Source of the DNA: Paramacrobiotus metropolitanus | Taxonomy: Eukaryota > Tardigrada > Eutardigrada > Parachela > Macrobiotidae | Reading direction: 5' to 3' | NCBI RefSeq assembly: GCF_019649055.1 | Contig: NW_026570461.1 | Span: 40,061 to 104,060 of the forward strand | DNA length: 64,000 nt | Shown here: positions 46,284 to 57,787 of the stretch, in pieces | Numbering within the stretch: position 1 is the first letter of the stretch | Layout: the number at the start of each line of letters is the position of its first letter | Notes under the pieces: generated by a model | What the model was told of the DNA's origin: nothing | The model's input: the letters and a program-made list of their open reading frames with translations, nothing else | Databases searched by the model: none | Made by a program: the position numbers and the translations under genes

Positions 46284-48140
46284 CTGTTTAAAAATACGTA
46301 AATGCTTAAACGGCCGTAAAAAATCTCATTTCACCAAATAAATGTCGATATTAACCTAAGCTTTTGCCGGTGCTGTAACGCAGTAGTTTCAAAAGAAGAG
46401 CAGACCAGACGCAGTTTGTCCAAGGGTGCATTATACTTTCGGGATCTGTATAAATCAGCAATCGCGGGAATGCTCGCTTATTTGAAGACTTAGCTGACAA
46501 AATTACTGTTAACAACTGCAAGACAAAACTTCTGTAAATGGAAACCGGTTCGTGTCGGCTGCATAGCGGTAGTGAATTTTTTCAGCCAAGCGATGTATTA
46601 AATATTCTATTGTGAAATTGTGCTGACATCGGCATGACTTTTGGTAGACGTCCTGAACAGTATCTGTTAATATTGCCCCTAGCACCATTGAAACTAATGC
46701 TTTTCCCGCCAGACACGGAACTTCATCTACTTGCCTGTGCCACAGTGCGTAAGTTAAATAACTGAAAAAAATTTCCCAAGGCTATAAAGAAAACAACGTC
46801 ATTTTACTGTTCAGACCATTCAGATGTGTAGTGCGCTGACAACGGCCGTTCTGGAGTGCTACTTAATGTCAAGAAGTCCATCCATGTTCATATGTGATAG
46901 GAAATCGTCACAACACTGCTCAAATGACCCGCGACGTCCACCGGATCATACCCGATCGCGGCCCGCGGAACGGGCAAGTGGCGTCTGAAGCGTCTGCAAA
47001 GCTAGCATCAGAAACTATATTTTCATTCAAAGCCAGTTCTACAAAACGCTGAAAAATTTATGGATGGTGTAAAAATGTGAAGTAAAAATCTTTCCGAAAC
47101 AGTGTAAAAAATGTGTTCCCCAGCGTTATAGGCTGGGATTTCTTTTATAAGGTTATACCATTATCATGGATTTCTTCCAAATATATACTATGCTTTCAAA
47201 AAAATGTTAGTATCATTCCGTGAGTACGTACAAAAGATGTTCCTTGTGACAATTGAGAATTTCGCATTTTTTCCAGTTTTTACATGCGTGCCTCTTAGAA
47301 ATATCAGCTTATTTGTTTGGTAAGCTTAGTATTTAACAAGGAACAGTAATGATTAACAAGAATAAAGCTTTCTCTGTGAACGGTAAAATTAGACATTACA
47401 AACCCACGAACAACCACAAACCGTTACCGGTAACAAATGCGGCCAAATTATAGGCGCAGTTTGTTCAGAGTAATTGCCGTTCGTTGGTGTTTGCACAGCA
47501 CTGCTGTCAAATTTCTGCGGGTTGGAGAAAACCCAGTAATTCGATATGCAAGCAATTCAATAAATTATTCATCAAGTGCGATCGTTTCGTGTAGGGATGC
47601 GAAGAGGAAATGTTTACAAAGGAAGATTGGTTTAATATTTCCGCTGATAGATGCCACCTGCTTGCACACTTGATTAAGAATTCAAGCTGTCTGTCACCGT
47701 TCCTTGTTTGTCGTCGACTGGCTGTCTAATTCCCATGTAAAAAAGACTGCCTACTGTGTACGATTCTCTTAACGCTCTTTTCCCGATCGAGCAGCAATGT
47801 ACCAACTTTAATTCCCTTTCACCCACGACAGCAATGATTTAGGAAGCGGTGCAAAGAAGTTACTGTCTGTTTATGCGTTAGGAATATTCTGGACCTAGCA
47901 GTTTTAATTTGTAAGTGCTATAATTCGGCGGATTCCTCCAGCAATTAATCAAAAATGGATTTAAAAATATCAGCCAACCATACGACCGAAGCGCATTGGC
48001 TTACCGGCCTGGACAAAATCCTCTAATTTTCCTTATGACGGCTTTGGTTCTCTTTAATGCCGCCGTCTTGTATTTGACCTGTAAATATGGTGCGCCAACG
48101 TTTTACTGACGTCACTTACTGGGCCTCTTGGCTACGATCA
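46284..48140. other. Intergenic, no supported gene
   Basis: This is the upstream region of the minus-strand LRR gene, so its promoter and first exon should lie here, but I could not identify a signal-peptide exon. Other frames are short and featureless. Confidence 0.35.
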
Positions 48141-48157
48141 CCGCACTAGGAATTAAG

Positions 48158-48253
48158 ACAAACACTATGTTGGTGCCTGGCTACCAAGAGTGCTTGTTTT
48201 ATGAGGATTGAAACAAACACTATGTTGGTAGCCTGGCTACCAACAGTGCTTGT
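48158..48253. repeat. Two near-identical 40-bp palindromes in tandem
   Basis: 48158-48197 and 48213-48253 both read ACAAACACTATGTTGG to CCAA-AGTGCTTGT around a GCCTGGC centre, so each folds on itself. Wider flanks (GCACTAGGAATTAAG on the left and, inverted, CTTATTCCGGTGC on the right) are also inverted, so the whole 48143-48275 stretch may be one foldback element. Confidence 0.72.
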
Positions 48254-48323
48254 TGTAATTCTTATTCCGGTGCTTATTATCGGAACGGCCTTGCACAGCG
48301 ACGGTCAAACAGTGCGCACTGCT

Positions 48324-48407
48324 GCACTGGCGTAGGACAACATGACACATAATTCCTGTGGATGCCACGGGAATTACTGTATGTGTCAAGTTGTCCCACG
48401 CCGGTGC
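48324..48407. repeat. Inverted repeat (foldback) of about 32-bp arms
   Basis: The left arm GCACTGGCGTAGGACAACAT and onward pairs with the right arm, whose inverse reads GCACCGGCGTGGGACAACTT. Small differences and a 3-base gap occur inside. It sits just upstream of the decayed Ig-family exon at 48415 and may have helped break that copy. Confidence 0.7.
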
Positions 48408-48414
48408 CATGATG

Positions 48415-48630
48415 CCGTCGCTTCTGCTGTATATTCATTGCGGGATCTCAGCGGTCTGCCGAGTGTGCGACCCGCGCCAGTGTCAGCAGCATCGCTTCCA
48501 CCTTGGGAACACTAGTCCGCTAACAACAATGTCATACAATGCTGTAAGGATTACTGCGCACCGTTGCCCTACGACTGCCTCGTTTACGAGAAATATCTCG
48601 TCAACTGCTTGATACCCACCGTGTCCATCG
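48415..48630 (+). pseudogene. Decayed copy of exon 1 of the Ig membrane gene
   Basis: Pieces in changing frames match the Cys-rich end of the gene at 6480-7858: a GLPSVRPAPVSAASLPPW-like stretch, KDYCAPLPYDCLVYEKYL and CLIPTVSI. It ends at a GTAAAA donor at 48631, in the same phase as the others. The membrane segments upstream are lost. The following 48.6-49.2 kb also resembles 63.5-63.9 kb, so a longer unit was duplicated. No Ig exon follows. Confidence 0.55.
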
Positions 48631-50926
48631 GTAAAAGCCAACTTAAATCACTGTAATTTCAGGGCATATTTGTTTCCTTGCTTTTTACCATCAAACCAAA
48701 GCGAAGCTCGCTCGTAGAAGCGAAAGTAATAGGGCGCGATTTAACACGTGCTCTCATGGTGCAAGAAGAAAAGGTAACAATTTAATTAATATTCTTTTTG
48801 ACCCAAATAATAAACAGTGGACTGCAAAGGTAAATCAGTGAAAAGTGCATTCGTTTTTATTTTTAAAGAAATTTAATTTCATTTAATGGCTATCGAATGA
48901 AATAGTTTTCTATTGTGTTTTGTTAATAAATTCTATCCAAAAATACCGAAATTTATTTGGAGTTATAATCCAAGTTAAGCGGTTAATTGTTTTAAAAGGT
49001 AATCGATTCATTTGTTGGCTCCACTTTTCCGGAAACGGCTGGAAAACAAGGTGGTTGAGCAGTTGCCGCGCCGTTTACTGTGTGCGCTATTTTATTAGTA
49101 TTGACCGCAATCTTTGTCATACATACTACATAACTCTTTTTATTTCGACATTAACCAGTGCAAATAATAACACCCCTGCGCGGTAATTAAAAATGTCGAA
49201 TTTCAGATATTGAGAAAACATTCAAAATCATTAGAATCTATATTTCAAACATTGAAAATAATAAAGTATTCATAATAAAATATTAAAAAAATGTTTTAAC
49301 TCTAATCACAACGAATTCATATTTACAAGTAAACCGGAAGAAAATTGATCCATAATGACAGCTTTGGTACACATATCTATTTGTCTTTAAACGTTTGGAA
49401 ATGTAATTTCCCGGGCTGTTATTTCCGCAACCGGATGTTGCGCGCATAAAACGTTTACCCGCCAGTATAATCAATACTATTGATTTCGCTATGCTTCTGC
49501 GCAAACATGCAAAAATGTTAGGAGTGTGCGAACGCGATAGTTTATTAATACGGTAGGTAATTATGTTAGCTAATTACATAGTTGTTTAAATTCCAGTGAT
49601 ACGCCGAATCCAAACAGCGTCCTCTCCAGCAATTCAAACACGGCTTGAAGTGACAGTCTGTATTTCGCCGCCAAGTAACTTGAGCTGTTCAAGGAATATG
49701 GGCTCCTCGTTACCGCTGCATTTGCGTATTACCACCTGGTTTTGCGCAATGATCAAATAGGAACAGAAAGGGAGAGCACACTCACCAGGGTTATCTTCCA
49801 GTTGGGTTAGGGAAACAGCAGCTGCCATCCTACTTGTAAAAGCGCTTGATTGATTGCCGGTAAGAGTACCGTACATGTACTTCGATACGACAGGATACTT
49901 ACACTAAACTATGCGTGATTCCTGGTGAGAGCAGTGCAAAGTGTCATAATTTCCCGACTAGTGCTGACACACGCGTGTTGTTCAAACAGTTTTGCTTCGG
50001 AGAACTGAATTCCCACACGGTGGTGTCTTCTTGGTGTGAGAAGGACCGGGTTTCAGTTTACATACTAAGATACAGACTCTGGCCTGATGGTGGATTTTTT
50101 ATTTTGTTGTTCCTGTTTTGCGAAGTCATTCTGTTGTATATATTAATGTACAGTCTACGTACTGTTTGATCATGCACTCTTTCATGACGTTATGTTTAAC
50201 TATTTTGTTTTTCGCCGATCATATTGTCCAGTGCTTTGAAACGGGCGCACGAAAATATTACATAAGTTTCTCGCTGTTATTAATCCTCCAACGGCTTCAA
50301 TGGACATCTTAAGCGCGGTATCGGCCTTGCAGCGACAACCTAATGATTTATTGCTTTCCATGTTTTCTTAAGGGGATCCCTATGAGATGAAAGTTGGTCT
50401 GGGAAAACACGAATAAGTTTAAAACAGCTAAAAAATCACTGTTGCCATTGTTCTGTCTGCATGCGCAAAGGGTTTGGCTATACAATGGTGTGCTGCGATC
50501 TTGTCTGCGCTCTCTCTAGACAGAGCTATTCAAGAAACAAAGAAAAAACTTTGGAATCAAAAGTTGAATGAGAAAGTTTTCTCGAATTAGATGCAATACA
50601 CATCACTGGATGTGTTTTAGCCTGAAAAGCTTATATTCTCCAACATGCTAATAAAAAATGTTGTTCACTTACAAAAAAATTGAGAAAAACACTTTTTGAA
50701 AAGTGTTTTTGGGAGTGTATTCAGACATGCTTTGTTGGACTATAGCGGAGTGTCGGTATATAGCTGACCCAGCCTTGTTTTTTTACTTATAACTTATGAT
50801 CACAGTTTACTATGCCGTATCGGGGCACACTCTCTGGAAGCCCGAAAAATTTCCTACAAGCTGATGTTAAAATTCGAAACATATTTAAACGAAAAGTCAT
50901 CTCATAGTGGTCGCCTTAAGCAAATA
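48631..50926. other. Duplicated non-coding block
   Basis: 48800-49190 resembles 63550-63870. 49490-50340 resembles the upstream regions at 24010 and 41101 (shared CGCCGCCAAGTAACTTGAG and TATTTCGCCGCC words). 50350-50900 is AT-rich and separates it from the membrane-gene exon. No gene is supported. Confidence 0.45.
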
Positions 50927-52434
50927 GTGCGTGTTGGTTGTGTTACTCCGTCCTCGCCAAGGTGTCCACCATCATACCGGTACAATCGCCGTGTACGATG
51001 ATTACCATGCAAACAGACACGGCTGACAGCACTGACAGCAGTACGGCGCGAAACTCGTACGTCTTCTGTTGGGCACCGTCAAGAAAAAGCCCCAGCTACA
51101 ATCTGGAAAGGGCACAGCTAGCAGTAGCAACGAAATGAACAGGGAGGATGCCGCCGAGTGCTCGGGCTTTGTTGGGGGAAGCTGTATCTCGTGTTCTACT
51201 TTTTGGCGCCGATAGCGTTGATTTTGCAAGTCGGAGGGATCATCAATACAACTGGCGAAATATGTTAGCACAATAAAAAAAATTAACTCCTTTTTCTCGA
51301 ATTTGCATTAACGACTATGCTCGAGAAACGCCGACAAATGGTTTGGGGCAAATGGCCAGCCTCAGCTCGGCCGCGGAGTCTCGGGTATCGTCAGAACATG
51401 CACGGCCACCGGGAAGGAGTGTATGCGTATGCGTATGCGCGTGTATGCCATCACAGACACCTGATGCGTGGCCAGGTGTCCTCCCTGATTCGTGGCCAGG
51501 GAGGTTGGCGACACCTGATACGTGGCCAGGTGACTCCCACCTAGGGAGTCGGGACCACCACCTGATTCGTGGCCAGGGGAATGAGACTGCCTTCCGGTGT
51601 GGTTCTGCGCGCACCATAGCAAGTGAGCTGGCCGAGTGAGGTCAGACCTTTAATCAGAATTTGTACAGTACTGCAAACAAAGTTGCTAACTTGCTACATA
51701 ACGATAAGCTTGGAAGACATCAGAAGCAAGCGACAGGGTGGGAAGGCGGGTAAATTGCAATAACACGGCAAAAACACATTCGATAATCACTGAACAGCTT
51801 CCAAATTCCAGTCCGCGTGCAAAAGACAAAATGGCAAATACAGATCGTGCCAGACAACCAGAATGCTGCCTAACGCAGGTAAATGGAGCAGGTCCAACGC
51901 TGCATATAGTGAATAAGGCAAGCGTTCCGCGTGCAACAGGTAACTTCACATTCCAGGCAACCCACTGAAGGCTATAGGTGATCCGAACAAAGCCTATTGT
52001 TCGTAAGCCGCAAAATGAGAGATCAGCCGTGCCGGCGTTTCTCTCGCGTCGTTAAAACAAGTTAGCGACTAAACGCTAACTTCAATTAACGAAATGCTAC
52101 GAGTGCGATTATTATTTTAAATTTGTCTGCTGCTGAATTTACGCTGCGGTTCTTATTTCTTTTGTTTACAATTACATTGGCAAAGCTCCTCAAAGTTTGG
52201 TGGCTCCACTACAGTCATGTTATACCTACAGATAATTTCGGTGGATAGTAGAAAAAGTTTTACCTTGTTTCGTCGTTTTTTTAATTTGTCCGGTATGATC
52301 AATCTCTTACAACAATAATTTAGGAAACGCTTACAGTTTAAGAATATTGTATGGACACCGTACCTTTGCTGGTTGTGTTTCACTGCTGTTAATGTGAAGG
52401 TCAGCCCAATAAAGACGGATTTGTTTCCTTTGCC
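50927..52434 (+). pseudogene. Third, broken copy of the multi-pass membrane gene
   Basis: 50927-51263 matches exon 1 of the gene at 42046 at the DNA level (GTGTCCACCATCATACCGGT; TTGGCGCCGATA; ACTGGCGAAATATGTTAG), but frameshifts split the protein. A relic of exon 2 lies at 52400-52434 after GTGAAG (GTCAGCCCAATAAAGACGG, then TTTGTTTCCTTTGCCG) and is cut off abruptly. About 1.1 kb between them includes the hairpin minisatellite at 51458. Exon 3 is absent. Confidence 0.6.
51458..51579. repeat. Hairpin minisatellite with co-varying arms
   Basis: Four units share the core CCTGATNCGTGGCCAGG. Outside the core the arms differ between units but stay complementary within a unit: CA...TG, CTC...GAG, CA...TG, then a weaker last unit. 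A separate hairpin (ACTCCCACCTAGGGAGT) lies at 51533-51549. A short run of GCGTAT words precedes the array at 51425-51440. Confidence 0.75.
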
Positions 52435-52560
52435 GCCCGCCTCAGACTGCTTCCAACGGTCGTACACCGGCAGGATGCGTAGTTTCTGATACAGCTCGGG
52501 TGTAACCCGCTCCTTGTAATCAGAAATCGCCCGCAGTGCTTTCCGCTGTGCCCTGTCTAA
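52435..52560 (-). pseudogene. Exon-like fragment of unknown protein
   Basis: The minus strand reads RAQRKALRAISDYKERVTPE, then LYQKLRILPVYDRWKQSEAG, a convincing coding composition rich in charged helices. It is cut at the junction with the membrane-gene relic. No family was recognised, and flanking exons are not visible. Confidence 0.35.
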
Positions 52561-52564
52561 CTTG

Positions 52565-52820
52565 CCGCGTCAACCCGAAGATGATGATGCACCGGACATT
52601 CGATGTGTACTGATGGACAAGCGGGGTTACAGTATGTTCGCACCTTGTATGAGAAAATGGGCATCAGCCGTTTTCAATCCGCTCACACTTACCATCCGAG
52701 GGGTTCGTTGTGCCGTTTGATTATTACGGAAAACTCACAGGCTGTACTACAGACAGCAGCTAAAACGTACCGATGAATTGTACCTGCAGAAGAAGCATGC
52801 CGATGCGCAACTTTGGCATT
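52565..52820 (+). pseudogene. Broken copy of the FMRP-like Agenet gene
   Basis: The plus strand reads RCVLMDKRGYSMFAPC, then AVFNPLTLTIRG. This matches the second Agenet region of the gene at 597 (QLVDKKGEQFALV, then WNPFSLTVVV). Frame changes follow, with pieces VVPFDYYGKL and RLYYRQQLKRTDELYLQKKH before a stop. The first Agenet module is missing. Together with 33551 this shows that the FMRP-like gene has several relics in the window. Confidence 0.45.
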
Positions 52821-54851
52821 AGAGCGATAGCCACTACACTACGGTACAGCTACCGCCGTAATAACTAATTTATTTCAATGCTTGCAATATTAATTCAAGA
52901 TATCAAAGAATATGGATATACGTTTACAGAAATATCTGAAGTGTTTCAGTCATCTGCTTTGCTAGATCGTGTTAGCGCTCAACATTTGGTTTTGATACTG
53001 TAGTACGTACCACGTACAGTAACAATTCTCTAAGCAAAATCAAACAGTTCAACAAAATTACGGTATCTCTTTGTGTAATGTATCCCATGGTTAGAACTTT
53101 GAAACAGCGTACGAAAGCGCACACAACGGAAGCCTGGAGGCTACTTTGTGATTAATTTTATGTTTGGTGTTGCATCCTAATACGAAAATTTAATTTATTT
53201 TTCGATTTATTTGTTGTGCTTAACAATTTATGCTAAGTACTATTAACTATTAATTTTTTTTTAATTGTCAAAGCCACCTTGGAAGTGGGTTGGTTCGGCA
53301 TCGTGCCAGCCAGGTTCCGGCCGAACGAACCTTTAGAACAAAATCATGTGACCCAGTTCTGGACCCATGCCGATATTTTGGTGTTGTCAGTTTTTACAGA
53401 TTCTTTACTTGGGTCATTAAGTCTGAAAACAAAATAGCGCCGTGCGTAGTATAGATCTTGATCTTAATAATGAGACTTTTGGTACACTTTCAAAGGTTCA
53501 GACTTTGTTGGAAGTATATTGTCCTCAGAACTCACCAACCGAATAAGGCGCACACAACCAATTTTCACTTTCATGTCGCTGTATAAAAAACATTTGACTA
53601 CAGAATATAAAAAAAAAATAGTTCTCGTATGAGCATAAACGAAAGTTCGCCCGCATCTTCCTGTACATGCGTTTGATGCATTGTATCCGGGTTATTACCC
53701 TTAAACGGCTGATCGCTGCGAACCAGAAAACACTTGATGTTAACGCATGACAGAGAATGGATGGAATATATTAATATTTACTTGAATGCCCACTGTAGAT
53801 TAAACACAATCAATTATCAGCATGCGCATACTTTATTATTGAGTCATTTACATGTACTTTCGCATCAGCACTTGCTACACACAGATGGATCATTGTAAGT
53901 ACCCTATTTCGTCACAAGAATACTACAGTCACATATAATACTACAACTACAATACTACAACTTTGCCTTTCACCTAGCTGAACGGAGATGATGCTATGGA
54001 TAGTTGTTATTGTTAACCGATACTTTTGTACTGCATTTTTCGCTACGTATTGATCAATAAAAAGCTACAGTCACATACTGTAGCTACAAAGCTACTGGCC
54101 TGCTACTGGGTAACTGTTACTAGTACTAATAATAGCACTTTTTTGACTTACGTGTAATGCGCACTGTGTATGCGGGCATGCACGCCGAACCTGTTTCTTC
54201 GCTGACTCATCGAGCTTTAAAACGTGCCGTACAAATGCAGTTCACTTGCTCGTTAAATGTGTTCGAGGCTCGAGCTAACGCTGATGCAATCGGTTCGCCG
54301 TCTGTTCTGCAACTTTACCTTAAACAGCCAACCCTTTTAACTGCAAGACAAATGTTTTCAACGGCTTCTTCTTTCCTCTTTAGAATACCTGATCTGATAA
54401 ATCTTTTAAATAGACCGTTTAACTAAGATAACATAGAACTCTAACTCGCTAGCACTTAACAGTTGCCAAATCCAGCCAAGGAGAGCGGCAGATTCTCGTT
54501 CTGGAAAAACTCGATACGCAAGGAGTGCGTTTATAGAGTGCCGTTCTGTAATATAGGTATGCTATAGGTATTTTGCAACGAGCCATTTGCTTTATGATAC
54601 AAAAGTAATTATCAACACTGATGGTGTCATTTAATTAGCAAAACCTTACTGCTGTGAATAACCTTGCCAGTAATGTACAAGAGCGCTTTAGAGCGGTAGC
54701 AAATTACTGATCCAGAGTTTGTTACTGTTACTTTAATGTATCAAGTTCATTTGTTTGCGTTCATCAATGAAAACTTGTGTTCATCTCAATGAATTTGTTT
54801 TGATCGATTCGTCTTAGCGAAAAAATAAGCAAAACAGATTGTCTAAGCATT
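52821..54851. other. Intergenic, no supported gene
   Basis: AT-rich DNA with short frames only. An 89-codon plus frame at 54157-54426 has no signature. No transposon ends were found. Confidence 0.4.
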
Positions 54852-55124
54852 TTAGATTTGCTCAAGCGGATCAGACAATTGAGCTTCGGATATAAAGTCC
54901 CGGGCCGCAATTGCAAATACGTGAGCTACAGAAGAGTCCGGCGGTCGTTTTTTTTGAGAAATTTTATCTACAACTCTGGACAGTCTTTTTTGGAATGATA
55001 GCCTTTGTGACGAAACGATTGGTAAGGTGAATACGCCTTTATCCCATGAGTAAAGTACCGTCTTAATCTTATGCACTTCCGCTGCTTGAGACGTTCTAAG
55101 AAAAATTGCTCTTATAAACGCGCA
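54852..55124 (-). CDS. Possible last exon of an unknown protein
   Basis: The minus frame follows a TACTACTGCAG acceptor and reads RAIFLRTSQAAEVHKIKTVL, then WDKGVFTLPIVSSQ, VVDKISQKKRPPD and ARDFISEAQLSDPLEQI before a stop. The composition is coding-like, but there is no ATG in frame and no upstream exon was recognised. Low confidence. Confidence 0.28.
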   Translation of the reverse strand, partial: CAFIRAIFLRTSQAAEVHKIKTVLYSWDKGVFTLPIVSSQRLSFQKRLSRVVDKISQKKRPPDSSVAHVFAIAARDFISEAQLSDPLEQI

Positions 55125-55613
55125 GCTGCAGTAGTACAATAATTATATGTATTGCACTTGCAAAGTGCGATACTCATACATACGTATTCGTACGCTTTGC
55201 GTGCAAACTATAAAGCCGGGTGTTTTTTAACAAATCGCTTGCTGAGACAAGTTATACTACAGGCGCAGCGACCGTTTTAGGTTAAAACGTGCGAGGAAAT
55301 ACGCATAAGGAAACAAAAGTGCCATCGCTTAAGCAACAGCTCCATATAAAGCAATATAACTGAAAATGACATTGGCATTGAATTTTTTTAAAGCAAAGTG
55401 GTTAAAGTATAGAGGAATAAATTTATTAAATTTACGTTAGTGATGGTTGCTTGCATAATGTGCATTCGTTTTGTTATAGGAAAATTCTGTCCTTTATGAT
55501 GTCCTGCTTTCCCCTCTGCCTTTAGTCCAATTAGTCCTTGTAGCTATCTTGTTTTGCCCAGTTAGTCCAGTACTCCAGCTGCCCAACTGTGGGTCGGATA
55601 AAACAGCGGAACT

Positions 55614-55969
55614 ATGGCCGAAGATGAGGGGACAAAACCTTTTCCTTCTCAAAACGACCTCACAGGCTTCACCACAGTGGAAAATCCGGCTCCTGGAACG
55701 AAGATGGATGTCTACGTTACCCGCAGTTTAACCAATCTGGATGAACTTCTGGGCCTTCGTCAAAACTTCATTTATCCCCAGGACCTGGAGTTTGTTATGC
55801 TCGCTGACGACCGCAAGAGAATAAAAGACGTCTTTGACTGGGCGACACAATTGTCCAATCCTTCCCGGTCTATCGATTCTACAACCAGCGATGCCGAAAA
55901 CAACGAACTATGCCAGGAAAACATGCCGGCTCGTAACGACTATTTACAGCATATTGCCTCACCTGAGAG
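55614..55969 (+). CDS. Probable first exon of the NERD-helicase gene
   Basis: ATG 55614 starts MAEDEGTKPFPSQNDLTGF. The exon runs 118 codons plus two bases to a good donor (GAGAG|GTAAGC). It contains NLDELLGLRQNFIYPQDLEF, DDRKRIKDVFDWATQL and an acidic end, with no known domain. The next strong acceptor in this direction is at 58671 (CAATTTCAG), and the exon after it starts at exactly the phase this exon needs, giving SPERNCYTAF. The link across 2.7 kb is inference; other exons may lie between, or this could be a separate gene. Confidence 0.45.
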
Positions 55970-57222
55970 GTAAGCAGAGCTTAAGGCCAGAGCAGCAAGT
56001 AGAAAGGTCGCGTATTTACGAAACCGATGTACGATCCCGAATGCTCCGAAACGCAGATCGGCGTGGTATTCATATATTTTTACCGGTGTAAGTCAGGCTT
56101 AACTCCTCATATATGTTGCACTAAAGTGGCATTTCTGTCGCAGTCTTTGCGGCATTACCAAATTTACCTATGCAGCCAGTTTCGATTGGCTGCTTAAGGG
56201 ACTTTAAATCGCTTGTAGTTTATTGTTCTTTAGGATTCTTAGGATCTTCCGGTTTCTTGGTTTTTTCAGCTTTTATAAGGTTTGAGAGTTGGCCTAAGTT
56301 TTCCAAGGATTTTAGCAAACCGTTTTGATGGATAAATTTGTATAGTCGTCGTATCATTCATTATAGGCAGGCTTTATTTAGCCATGCGGCTAGATTTAAA
56401 GAGTACGTGTATAACCGACAAAAGTGTCCGGGCTGATTTTGGGATACCGACCGAAGTGTCTGACTCGTCCACCCTCTGATCATAATTGTTGCATTAAAAA
56501 CGTCACATAATACCGGTGGTCAAAATTTATCCCAGACGTTTTTGGCGCACGAATTGGTCGTCGGCCGGGCGTCTTGGTCGTCCACGTCTGACCACGGCAC
56601 ATAGGGAGGCTAAGATCCAAAAAAATTCTTTTTTTGTAATCTGCGGGTCCTGCGTTGCCAATATCCCTAGTGCACTCTAATACTACAGAGTACAGAGTGT
56701 ATGTAGTGCGTTTCAAGCAGGGTGTGTGATGAAGCGTTGTGTTGACTTTAAGTTTTTCTCCGGCCGCGCTTTTTATCAGAGCAGATGAAAATATTTTTAA
56801 TCATTCTTTGGTAGAATACTATCTTCATGCAAGCGATGAAATTTTTCGGGATTTGGAACCTCCCTTCGCGCCCTGGTGAGTCGATTGCTTGCATCGACTC
56901 ACAAACATGCAGAGTACGGATTGTTTGAAAAAAGCAGCACGGAGTTACTGGAGCGCAATGCGGCTACATAAAAAAAGCCTATTGTGCTTACCAAATTGCG
57001 CCATAAGAGGCAACTGCGGCTGCGTTTACTTCTGCAGAGCTGCTCCGCCACCCGGACAGCTGAAAATGCGACTGTAGCCAGCAGAAAGGTTTACAGGTCG
57101 ATGGTTTTATTAAGGCCATAGCCTTATTAGCCAGTTAACTAAACAAGAAGCCCGCACCAATAGACACTACTCGTACAGGCCGAGTAGTGAGCCACTGTGA
57201 ACGGCGTCCGGCCGCGTATTCG

Positions 57223-57277
57223 AAAAGTAGCGCGGCTGACAATGTTCCTGCGCCCCATTGTCAGCCGCGCTACTTTT
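57223..57277. repeat. Perfect 22-bp hairpin
   Basis: AAAAGTAGCGCGGCTGACAA plus TG at 57223-57244 pairs exactly with 57256-57277, with an 11-base loop. It may be a tiny foldback insert in the proposed intron. Confidence 0.82.
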
Positions 57278-57519
57278 TCAAAGATTCAAAAAAATTTTGA
57301 AAATGAACTTTTGGAAATTGGCAGCGTGGATAAGTTGATTTTATCGCAAAGAACCGACCAAAAAATAAAATCAAAAGAAAAAGTTACCAGCGGCTTGGAC
57401 AACCGAGTGGCTCACTACTCGAGATATACCTAGTTCTGTCTCTTAACACAGTGGCTCACTACTTGGTCTGCACGACAGCACGAGTAATGAAAAAACTCAG
57501 GTTTACACAATATAGAAAA

Positions 57520-57720
57520 AACCATAATCGTTTCTATGAGCTCCAACTTTCTGGCGCGCGTAACGCTTCAACAGAGCATGTGCCAACAGAGCAGCCGCAT
57601 TGTCTTTAACAACTGCCAGACTAAAACGTTGTCTCAGGAAAGCCGTGGATTGAGATTCCTAGGTCACATCGCGAATTTTCTTTCCGAAGAAACGGATTAC
57701 AAACCATAATCGTTTCTATG
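57520..57720 (+). other. 57-codon frame between 19-bp direct repeats
   Basis: AACCATAATCGTTTCTATG occurs at 57520-57538 and again at 57702-57720. Between them an ATG frame (57536-57709) encodes MSSNFLARVTLQQSMCQQ, then RIVFNNCQTKTL and HIANFLSEETDYKP before a stop. The flanking direct repeat looks like a target duplication of an inserted gene fragment, or a simple local duplication. No poly-A tail is seen. The protein is unrecognised. Confidence 0.45.
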
Positions 57721-57748
57721 GATTAATGTTTAACGATGAAAGAAGCAG

Positions 57749-57787
57749 CGTAAACCTTCCTGTCGCAATCCGGCAGGAAGGTTTACG
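57749..57787. repeat. 14-bp hairpin
   Basis: CGTAAACCTTCCTG at 57749-57762 pairs with 57774-57787 (loop 11). The word AGGTTTAC recurs nearby (57087, 57847), so it may derive from a small repeat family. Confidence 0.65.

Noticed and set aside
51458-51579. CRISPR-like spaced repeats
   Set aside because: The spacers are short and uneven, the repeats number four, no cas genes occur and the genome is eukaryotic.
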